NCBI GenBank assembly: GCA_000444245.1
Contig: ATSW01000203.1
Coordinates: 1 to 20,708 of the forward strand
Source: Botryllus schlosseri
Taxonomy: Eukaryota; Chordata; Ascidiacea; Stolidobranchia; Styelidae
DNA length: 20,708 nucleotides
Direction: 5' to 3'
The stretch's first letter is position 1; each line of letters begins with the position of its first letter. The notes beneath the pieces were generated by a model. It had not been told where the DNA came from and searched no databases. It was given only the letters and a program-made list of their open reading frames with translations. Positions 8,883-16,975 of the stretch are shown here, piece by piece. A program made the position numbers and the translations under genes.

Positions 8883-11800
8883 GTGATTAAATCGTTGTAA
8901 TTTCGCTATTGCTATAATAAAAGTCCGAAGTAATGAAATCTACCACATAAAATCAAATCTATAAGCGATATATAGAGTCGATTTCGAGTACAATTTTAGC
9001 TTATACTATCTTCCAGTAACGTAGAGTAGTTTATCAAACTAACTAATCTGAGAATTTGACAGTTCATGCCACTTTTCTAGCGCATTCAACTGTGTCGTGT
9101 GATAGGCCTTTTTATATACTGATGGTTATAACCCGTCTAAATTATCGTTTAGTTTCATCATACTCTTCAAATGATGGGAGGATGATAAATTTTCTTCTGG
9201 AGAAGCGAAGTGCAAATTTTGCGCAATTATATAATGAACATTTGATGCGTTTGCGACGATCAACTCGGAATTCGGCACAATCGCAATCGCAGTATCGTAT
9301 CGGGAGATGCATATTCGAAGATTTTTTGCAAAGCGCTCAGAATTGTACCGCAACATTTTATGAGAGTGTCAGATCTTCCAATGCTACGCGAAGCCAATGC
9401 AAGTAAGCAAATGTACACGATAATCTTCCAAGTCTTTCAATTGAACGCGCCCGTCCGTTTAATATTTCTGTATGTATATTCATTACATCATGCGCGTCAC
9501 CAGTGAAACATGAATTTTCACGATGGGCTGTAGAATATATCGATGGTGTGGATATTTGGGGCGCAAACTGTTTGATCAGGGTTAGTGCCGACCTATAATG
9601 TAAAACCGCAAGATATTTCGAGTATACCAATCGGTTCCACGGAAATGTAAGTGGAGATGCGTGAATAGTGAAGTAATAGTTGGTAATGCAAACTTGTGAG
9701 AAGCCTGCAGAAGCGAGATTAATAATGCCAAATTATCTCCCAGTAAAAGTAGATATACTGTCCACACCCAATGTGCAGCAGTCGCATTGTGAAAGACCTT
9801 CTACGTAGGCTCATGTCGGACTTGACGTGCCTATCTGCCTAGTCTTCCCACTACGTTTTACTGGACGTTAGTTAGGATATTGATTACCATGTTTGTCCAA
9901 TGTCCAGTCCTTAGGGCGTAGCAAATGCAAACCACAGATATTTGAGTGTTAATCAATAACGATGCTATAGCGTAATGATAGAGCGTCCAGCCTTTTGTTT
10001 GGTAGTCCTTACGTCTAATTTCCCGCGCTGTCTGAAGTAAGGCTATACCTTACCTAGTACCCGCGGTTCCCCGGCGCCGAAAATATCGCGGTATTGTCGG
10101 GACAAAAATAAAATGGCGATGCTGACATCATAACCATGCGTTTTGTCGAATCACTATCGTCCATGCACATTGCACAATGCACATCGATGGTGCAGATCAA
10201 AAGAAACGGCCTTCGGTCCTGGGCATTTGGCATTTTATTGGCGAATATGGTTGTGCTGGCGAATTACATGTCGGCAATATGTGTGATTTGTGAGCGTTAT
10301 AGGATTGTCTCAGGCGAGTATGATTTTAATATGGAAGTGCGATGTATATTTCCTCATACGAAAACGAGCTCTTAGGATTGAAATCATATGAATGTGTGAT
10401 CCCACTAGCCTTGCAAAATTGAGCCATTATAGCTTCATATTTTCAAATGCGGTCACGCGAAATCGAAATCAGATGTGAAGGGGACGATTTATGGCTAACG
10501 TATTTCACTTGCAATTCGCGAAGCTTTCCTGCATATCATCTTATTTTTCAGTAGATATACCTTTGTTGTGCTTTAGTTCTATACCTATGCCAATTTCAGA
10601 CCATTTGTTGACATACGCATTATGTTTATTCATTTTTTCACGACTCACGAATGAGCGCCCTCTACACACGCTCTTTGATTTATATATTAGTTTTGATCTT
10701 TTGCAGGGATACTTTTGAAACACTTCAGTCGTGTATGATGAGAACTCTTACGAATTGCACCAAGGCATCCTTTTTCGATAGAGGCGGTTTGTTTTCAGAC
10801 AAAACTGAAAGACTACAACGGAATTTCCTCACGTTCTTAGGTACGTGTTTGGTTATACACCAACGATTCCTTTGCCTTAATGAAAACATATTTGGTTATA
10901 GGAGATCAGGATTTCTGGTGTGTTAAGGGAGGTGTGGGAGTTTCCAGCGAATTCCTTCCTCAGGGCTATAACTGTGATCCAATGTTTTATCACGCGAGCG
11001 AAAGTTGCACCACTAACTACCGAAAAATGTTTAGAACAAATGCAAGGAACAACAGACTTTGCAAGTGCGTACTAAGTAAGGCGCGAATGTAACTAAGTAT
11101 CGTTTATATTTGCTTTTATTTTCCGTGCAGGGAATACGAGAAAGCAAAGAATTGCTACGTTGAAACGCTCTTTCGTCATTGCTTGTTTGATAGAAAAGTT
11201 CGCTACGCTGTTGAAATCATGGTCCAAATGTCGGATGATTTACAGCCTTTCTGCAAACGACCCATCGAACGAGAAGAGGCTATCCTTGACAGATTGATTC
11301 TACACAGTGAGTGAGGCATACACTATCGTCATCACATCATTATGAGCAATAGTTAACATTTCGCAGAATCATGTCCTCCGTATTCTCTCACCGATGTTGC
11401 TTTTGCCTTGGACGTCACCAATGGAACCGCTAGGAAGCAATTTGTTGTCATGAAGCGAATGGTGGAAAATGTCGTAAGAAGGTGAAAACCAATTATTCGG
11501 TTTTTATTTTAAAATATAGACTCAATCGTCATTTACGTTTCAGGATGGATTACGGGCCGAGGGGGATACAAGTGGCTGTATTTCAGTATGATAATCAAGT
11601 GCGGAATATACTAAAATTTGGAAGGTGTGATGTTTTTCTTGTAGAACACGGATGTATATAATTTGTATTAAATTGGAAGTTTTCAAGATCAATACTCCAA
11701 AACGATATTCTTATGTGACCTTTCCAAGATAGCTTTTGAACTAGGTGATCAAAGGCTACTGAAAACTTTATCGAGAGTATATATGTAATTTAATATCAGC

Positions 11801-13632
11801 GATAACCGTAGTTGAACAAAAATAGTCGGGATAAAGAGAGAGAAGGGGGGTATTCGTTTTCGCCTGCACCATCGAGATGATTTTGACGATGGAGGTGCGA
11901 TACGACCGTAAGGTCATCTATAGTCAGCACTCAGCACCCCCGCTCTTTGTCTCCTCCATGCTATCCGTGGATGCTGAGCGCCTAACAGGATAACTGCGGA
12001 TACCAGTTTTTGAGTCTTTGGTCTGACCCGCCCGGGCATAGAACCCACGATCTCAGAGAACAACGTAAACGAGAACAATGTTTATAAGATTTCACGGAAA
12101 TTCTGGTACCGATTCCCAAGTGACATATAGATAGCATAGGATGTAGTAATAGAAACGGTTGTCACTTCAACTCATAATTCTGTGTTCTGATTTCTAGGAG
12201 AATGCCCAAACCCACATTCCAAAAACTCGTCCGAAGGATGACGCGAACCAGATCAGGGTCAAAAAACAAAGCACGCCGGTTGACTGGTCGAGCTCTTTCG
12301 AGCCTTGGAGGAAATACATTCTCACCCGGGAAGTCCGGCGAACTTTTGAAAAAAACCTACAAATCCGGGCAGCGACCTCACAATCCGGCCGTCCTGTTTG
12401 TTATGACATCTGGCCGCAGTGACGATTCTCTTTCCGCGGGGCTTGAAATTTTGAGAGACAGGTAATATTTCTATTTCACACAGAAGAATGCATATTTTCA
12501 ACACGGATACAATATGTATTTTCAGAAATGTCCACGTCGTGTTGGTTGGTCCTTCCGCAATTGAACGCACGCCTCAAGAACCTAGAAAAACTGCTGCGTC
12601 TTCGCTAGCCTGGTCTGGACATTCGCCTGCAGGCAGTCACATCATCGATAGTAATCGCGTGATCGTCACTACAGATTTCAAGTTTAGAGATGTCCGAACA
12701 ATCGGCGAGAAACTGGCTGAAGAAATTTGCAAAGCCGATAGGTAAAATCAGGACTGAATCACAGTTCACACTATCTCNTGGATATAGAGCATTAATNTAG
12801 ACTTGAAAAATCGCTGGTTTCGTCAATGAACAGTTATCCTNTACTTTTATNAAGCTTCAGNTTGAAATCGAATGAGACCGGATAGTGCTGTTACNATTTT
12901 CAGTTAAATCATTGCACTAATAGTCGCAAAATTTTNAAGAGNGGGCCTAANGACGCTCCATTTGTATTGNAGGCTCCGACAGTTACACAGCAGTGCANCT
13001 GCAATGGTNGTGGAAGGAGTGATGGAAAACTCGCGTTTCGCTGATCGTGATCTTCTGCATCTGTTCGAATTGACTCCAATCGTGGCTACTGCGGTCACGC
13101 CGACTTTATCAGCAGAAATCATTCCAAATGGAATTTTGCCACCCGGCCCAATATATGAAGGTGGTATGGATGGAGATTTGTTCATGCCAAGGCAATTGCC
13201 GTCGAATAGATGGCCATTTTATATGAACGGTTAGTATCGTAAGCATGCGGCACTACACACATGCGAAATTTGAAAGTCTTTGTTAGTTGGAGGCGGTCAC
13301 ATTTTAAACTGATGAATGTAACGATGTTGTTGTTTGTATTCTTTAGCGATGCGGTTGTATGAGATAGACATCGTTTCAAGATATAAAATGTTTTAAACAC
13401 ATAAGACAATAGACGGATTGTTAAACGAAGTGGCACTGATACGGGATACAATACTAATTCCATTCAGATATAGCTACACTTAATAATGGGATGTTTCCGG
13501 AGCCTGAAACTTCAAAGAGAATTATATAAACAAAATACGTAGGCCGTGTTATTTATAAGAAACAACTTTCTTATTTCAGATAATGAATATCACTCGGAAA
13601 GCAGCATGAGAGATGATTTCTTCAGAAAGTGA
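8828..13632 (+). CDS. Secreted protein: two tandem six-cysteine modules plus a vWA domain (11 exons, spliced)
   Basis: Eleven exons joined by GT-AG introns give an uninterrupted 587-residue protein. Coding segments: 8828-8882, 9153-9402, 10707-10840, 10902-11064, 11131-11306, 11367-11481, 11544-11624, 12198-12461, 12526-12741, 12973-13229 and 13580-13632. Residues 1-18 are a hydrophobic signal peptide. Residues 71-153 and 171-242 are two cysteine modules of six Cys each. Residues about 262-485 are a von Willebrand factor A domain with DVAFALD, IQVAVFQYDNQV, TGRAL, AVLFVMTSGRSDD and VHVVLVGPS, bracketed by Cys262 and Cys481, which probably form the disulfide usual in matrilin-type A domains. 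Residues 486-587 are a proline-containing tail without a membrane segment, so the protein should be secreted. N-glycosylation sequons lie at Asn82, 95, 118 and 278. vWA domains usually mediate protein-protein contact in the extracellular matrix; the specific role here is unknown. I do not recognise an ortholog. Exon phases agree throughout, which is strong support; exon 1 and the exon 1-2 junction are the least certain. Confidence 0.85.
9153..9402 (+). CDS. Exon 2: linker and first half of cysteine module 1
   Basis: Encodes residues 19-101: a hydrophilic Ser/Arg/Gln-rich linker, then Cys71, Cys83 and Cys101. The acceptor is TCGTTTAG and the donor AA|GTAAGC. The donor splits the Lys codon right after Cys101 (phase 2), exactly as the exon 4 donor does after Cys200. 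Sequons lie at Asn82 and Asn95. Confidence 0.8.
9961..10035 (+). repeat. Degenerate tRNA-like sequence in intron 2 (SINE head or tRNA fossil)
   Basis: TATAGCGTAATGATAGAGCG resembles the D-arm/A-box region of a tRNA, and ACGTCTAATTTCCCGCG about 40 bp later resembles a worn T-arm. The order and spacing fit a tRNA, but the B-box is damaged. An A-rich AAAAATAAAATGG lies at about 10105. It is probably an old SINE in the same sense as the gene. Confidence 0.4.
10707..10840 (+). CDS. Exon 3: second half of cysteine module 1
   Basis: Encodes residues 102-146 with Cys111 and Cys119, then a charged helix-like stretch. The acceptor is TTTTGCAG and the donor TAG|GTACGT (phase 1). It follows a 1,304-bp intron, the longest in the gene, which carries a tRNA-like remnant. 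The sequence CKDTFETLQSC aligns with CKEYEKAKNC in exon 5. Confidence 0.85.
10902..11064 (+). CDS. Exon 4: end of module 1 and first half of module 2
   Basis: Encodes residues 147-200 with Cys153 (last of module 1) and Cys171, Cys182 and Cys200 (first three of module 2). The Cys182-Cys200 spacing of 18 equals Cys83-Cys101 in module 1. The acceptor is GGTTATAG and the donor CAA|GTGCGT (phase 2). The preceding intron is only 61 bp. Confidence 0.87.
11131..11306 (+). CDS. Exon 5: second half of cysteine module 2
   Basis: Encodes residues 201-259 with Cys209, Cys218 and Cys242, followed by a charged linker leading to the vWA domain. The acceptor is TTCCGTGCAG and the donor CACA|GTGAGTG (phase 1). 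It is flanked by 66-bp and 60-bp introns. It is the counterpart of exon 3 in the duplicated module. Confidence 0.87.
11367..11481 (+). CDS. Exon 6: start of the vWA domain (first beta strand and MIDAS loop)
   Basis: Encodes residues 260-297. Cys262 is followed by the first strand DVAFALD and the loop DVTNG, which takes the place of the metal-binding DxSxS loop. The helix QFVVMKRMVENVVRR matches the first vWA helix in character. The donor is AGAAG|GTGAAA (phase 2). Confidence 0.87.
11544..11624 (+). CDS. Exon 7: vWA strands 2-3
   Basis: Encodes residues 298-324 including IQVAVFQYDNQV, the conserved central vWA strand pattern (VgvvqYs..v in matrilins). The acceptor is TACGTTTCAG and the donor GGAAG|GTGTGA (phase 2). 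At 81 bp it is an internal microexon-sized segment but is in perfect phase. Confidence 0.87.
11845..12062 (-). mobile_element. SINE-like remnant in intron 7, antisense to the gene
   Basis: On the minus strand, GTGGGTTCTATGCCCGGG (B-box-like, about 12054-12032) is followed by a body containing GGCGCTCAGCATCC and ending near AACGAATACCCCCC. The A-box half is missing, so it looks 5' truncated. It is much more CpG- and GC-rich than the rest of the 573-bp intron, which marks it as an insertion. Confidence 0.5.
12198..12461 (+). CDS. Exon 8: basic segment and vWA central strand
   Basis: Encodes residues 325-412. It begins with a strongly basic segment (17 Lys/Arg and one acidic residue in residues 325-380) containing RRMTRTRSGSKNKARR. 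The vWA hallmark TGRAL follows, and then AVLFVMTSGRSDD, where the usual TDG triad reads TSG. The acceptor is GATTTCTAG and the donor ACAG|GTAATA (phase 2). Confidence 0.87.
12526..12741 (+). CDS. Exon 9: end of the vWA domain
   Basis: Encodes residues 413-484: strand VHVVLVGPS, a loop, then the terminal helix TIGEKLAEEICKADR with Cys481. This Cys is placed to pair with Cys262 across the domain. The acceptor is TATTTTCAG and the donor ATAG|GTAAAA (phase 2). Confidence 0.85.
12973..13229 (+). CDS. Exon 10: post-vWA tail
   Basis: Encodes residues 485-570, with no domain I recognise and no cysteine. It contains Pro/Gly-rich IIPNGILPPGPIYEGG. Three unresolved bases fall in or next to it (12970, 12998, 13009): one lies just before the acceptor AG and one makes a residue ambiguous. 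The donor is AACG|GTTAGT (phase 1). Confidence 0.8.
13580..13632 (+). CDS. Exon 11: C-terminus and stop
   Basis: Encodes residues 571-587, DNEYHSESSMRDDFFRK, then TGA at 13630-13632. The acceptor is CTTATTTCAG with a good pyrimidine tract. The last residues are hydrophilic, so neither a transmembrane nor a GPI-type hydrophobic tail is present. I see no AATAAA within the first 1 kb downstream, so the 3' end is undefined. Confidence 0.8.
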
Positions 13633-14660
13633 AGCATGTGGTTGGATACAACATTTGAATCACTGTTCGATCGTCCATTGGCAATGCAATGCTGTCATTA
13701 GTCAATTCCAAATGCCGTCTGGACTTAGCCGTTGACAACACAGAGGCTGCTGCAAGCATACGACATCCGGTGGAATGTGATGTCATCAAACACTTTTAAC
13801 TAGCGAAGTGAGAATGATGTAACCGAAATTGAACGCAGCTGAAGCATTATGAACGGCGAACAGCGCTCGCGTTTTGTTGATGTTGAGCACAGATACCGCG
13901 AGATCTCATTCATTGATCTGACAGCAAATCCGGTTTTGAAATTAGCGCGATATGAATGGTAGTATTCATCGTCGAATGGCTGAATAACGTGAACTTCATA
14001 TTGCATGGACAATATTGTCATTTCATACACGAAATTTTGTTTATTTTTCTAATTTTAGTGCTGTGTGTTCATCATTTCCATGCCGTCGCCTAAGATGCAT
14101 CCGCATCATCAATCCTCCTATGCTTTCATTTTTCGAATAATAATGCAAATTTATTAAGTTTAGGCTTCTCGTAGTCGTTAGCCTAATATGCAAGGAACTC
14201 TGTTTTTGATGCGTACCAATGCGGGTTTCAGACATCACTTCGCATGATAGTGACATACCAGTGAGTCAGTGACCATTTGATCAATGACCACCGCTTATTT
14301 AGCAAAGAAAATAGGTTTGGAATAGTCATCGCTGAATGGACAGTGCTGTGATTGTATCCTGGTTGCTCGTTTATGACGAAACATGAAATACTGAGACGCA
14401 AAGTAATTCAGAAACTGGTAATACTGTTTAATTATATATATTCTTATTTATTACTCGAAGATTTTCGAACTAACGCTTATCAGTTAAAATACGAATTTAA
14501 AAACTCATCTCAAAAATTACGACTTGAAACAGAGTAAAATTTCAAATTCAAAATACGAGGGAGACACAATGCAGAACAACTCAATTAGTGATTTTCAAAT
14601 GATACACAAAGTGTTTCATTGCCATATACTACAGATTGGCGAATTGTAATAACTCGTAAC
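13633..14660. other. Region downstream of the gene with no feature recognised
   Basis: Includes the presumed 3' UTR of the gene. Open frames are short and lack splice or domain support. I see no AATAAA close to the stop codon; the first one noted is at 14674-14679, already at the edge of the retroelement fossil. Confidence 0.4.
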
Positions 14661-15460
14661 TGGAGAACAGGCAAATAAAATTATTTGCGACCCTTTTCGG
14701 AGATAGAGAACCTGTCCTCTCGATAGTTGGCAGCTGTTGAGTTATCAAGTAAATGCTTACCGATGGAAGTATTATGATCCAAGGCCTGATTGTGTTCAAA
14801 TGCCTACGGATTATTTTGCTCTGACTTCGATATATATGTTTTGATCGAGGGTGGAATATATGTTGTTTGATACGTCCCCAGGTATAGTTTTCCCCACCTA
14901 CGTACAATCACTGTGGAACCGGTAGTTGAATTCATGCCGATGCAAGGAAGGAGCGCAAGTAGCCTATATATCACGAGCAACTTCTTGACGAGTTTCACGT
15001 GGTTTACAATCGTTCGAATGACGCAAACTTTTATCAATTACCCGTTGGATGGCGTACTCACGACATCCATATTTTGTAAAAATATCCAGAATGTAGCCAA
15101 GTTCAGAATTCAACCTATCGTCGAAGCAAATCATCAGCACCATCAGTGCCAAGCAAATTATTTTTCGGCGTTTTGAGATGGAAGAGTTCGATCATACGTA
15201 TTAACCATCCAGTGAATGTTGCCTTTCTATATAAACAGACGTCAAACAATTTATCGCTTCGTTTTTCTGCCAGAACGCCCAGGAATCATAGGCAGTTTCT
15301 TCTTCTTTTTGTGACGTAATATACAATTCGGGCTCAGATTCACTATGGGAAATCAGGAATATGTCGTCGACATATAGCGAGAGCTTACGGTAACGAGGGA
15401 AGAGGTTGTCTTCACGAAAACCCACAAGTATGTTCGCTAAGATCGGCGAGCGGGGAGCGC
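14660..15460 (-). mobile_element. Penelope-like element fossil (reverse transcriptase and downstream part), broken
   Basis: The minus strand carries the reverse-transcriptase catalytic motif LYVDDIFLI (YVDD at 15374-15363). Just upstream is a segment like the conserved SP-x-LAN block (SPILANILVGF). Downstream is TSVYIERQHSLDG, resembling the TSVYRKPTHTDRY block typical of Penelope-like elements, followed by a helix FTKYGCREYAIQRVIDKSLR. The fossil is broken by several frame disruptions and by the transposon at 15469-17310. Sequence of similar character continues on the far side of that insertion (about 17319-17440). It looks old. Confidence 0.65.
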
Positions 15461-15616
15461 ACAGCTATTAGTGCGGAGTGGATCGACAAATTCTCTGGTC
15501 TGGCTCAATGTTCCCTCTAATTTTTCACGAGTCTGCGCAAACACGCCAACTCACTGCGCAGGCCCTTGGACAACAGTGCGCAACCAGGCCCCCCATAGGG
15601 CGATAAACCTAACTTC

Positions 15617-15637
15617 GGGGGGGGGGCTTCGCCCCCC
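15617..15637. other. G-run hairpin inside the CAATG element
   Basis: Ten consecutive G, then GGGGGGC-TTC-GCCCCCC, a seven-pair perfect hairpin with a three-base loop, followed by more C runs. A second G/C-run patch (CCCCTC...GGGGGGTTTGGGG) lies near 16440-16470. This could form stable secondary structure and mark the boundary of a further inserted unit. Confidence 0.6.
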
Positions 15638-16798
15638 AGACCCCCCTCGGCCTGGGCGCCTTTTGCCGGTACTTATTATCTACGTTTGGCGCCCGTTGTG
15701 TGGTTGTATCTCCTAAACGCGCGAAGCGCGATAAATTTATAAAAGTCATGATTGAATCGGGCAATATGATCAGGAATTGCATATATATTGCTATCAATTT
15801 TTATCCTCTCTCTGCTCACATAATCAGATTTACCGGTAGATCTGATCGAGTCAGGTGTGTTGGAAAAGGTAGGCCCTCTAAAAATAAGAAAACATCTTCG
15901 GGCGTACCCGTCAGTATAATGACTTCATTACATGATGCTATTTCGTGACCTACTATCTGCTACGTCAAAAGATATTGAAATCGCCCAAACGATTTGAAAT
16001 TGGTATTTCTTTACTGGCTAATAATGTTCCCTCGATATGGCATTTGTCTTGTTGTGGGACTCGGATCGCCAGGACAGGAGCATTCGGCGCCAGCCATATA
16101 GACAATTGAACCTATATGTATATATATCGAAGTTTTCGGTCAGCACAAGAGCAGTCCTTTTCGGCCAAGGTTTTCTCGCGGATGATCGTTCCGGCGCACT
16201 TCTCGAAGTCGCATGTTACATAGCCTCTAACTTCATATGTCTTGGTGCGTCGTGTCGCGGTAATGGCCGACGCCAAAGTGCCCATTTCTATAAATCCTGA
16301 GTATTTTTTGTTGGGGAAAGGGTACCCAATAACCAATAACTAAATCGCTCGGGGCGCGAATTTTTTTTGGAAAAATTTCAAAAAAATACACCATGATTTA
16401 TGTTATTACATGAAATAATTTTGGACCCCCTTCAAGCTCGGCCCCTCAAATTGGGGGGTTTGGGGTGCGGCAGTTACGGTCCAGAGTAAATCTTACGCAA
16501 TGTTCATGCCGCGCGGAGAAGCCTATTCGTTAGTTTCTCGCAGATTAACTTCGAGCTAGCCCATTGCTATTTATAACTTGGTTAAACCATATTATTTCGC
16601 CATTTCCAGAAAATAATGCGCTATTGAAATGATATCAGTATCGCTCACGCGTACGAGACCATACTAAAATAAAAATCTCTTTCGTGAAGCGCACGTGATT
16701 GTAGAATTCTCATTTCCTCACGGAGCGCAATATTTACCTTTGCGGGCCGCACCCATACCTCTATTTCAGACTTCAGTGATAACACAATTTGCCCCTGG

Positions 16799-16975
16799 CA
16801 ATGCTCCCTCTAATATATCACGAGTCTGCGCGCCTGCGTGGTCCATTGGGCAACAGTGCGCAACGACTAAGAAAACATCACTTCGGATTTTTTGTGCGCA
16901 GCTTGGATTTTCTGTGCGCAGAGACCGTTTCAGCACTGTGCATTTGCGCACGTGCGCAGCTTAGAGGGAACATTG
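16799..16975 (+). repeat. Second left terminus: internal 177-bp MITE-like unit
   Basis: CAATGCTCCCTCTAA and the following 60 bp repeat the left end of the enclosing element at 15506 (shared CACGAGTCTGCGC and CAACAGTGCGCAAC). Together with the common right end this unit would be a 177-bp MITE by itself. Its left flank GCCCCTGG does not match the right flank, so it is probably an internal duplication rather than a separate insertion. Confidence 0.7.

Larger units (their letters stand above)
15506..16975 (+). mobile_element. hAT element of CAATG type nested in the TAGTG element
   Basis: It starts CAATGTTCCCTCTAA and ends TTAGAGGGAACATTG, a 15-bp perfect inverted repeat. The flanks GTCTGGCT (15498-15505) and GTCCGGCT (16976-16983) match at 7 of 8. 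The other copy of the host element reads straight through this point (GGTCCGATTCCGG near 20376), an effectively empty site. The subterminal regions are rich in TGTGCGCA/TGCGCA motifs. No transposase is recognised in the 1.4-kb interior; frames at 15700-15948 and 16037-16300 show no known domain. Confidence 0.88.

Noticed and set aside
8883-8892. Tiny introns or in-frame read-through after exon 1
   Set aside because: Read-through meets a stop at once (GTGATTAA), and the 270-bp intron to 9153 restores the frame.
9056-9152. Start of the gene at the ATG-like codon of the 9056 frame, without exon 1
   Set aside because: It gives no signal peptide, whereas 8828-8882 supplies one in matching phase with a TATA box upstream.
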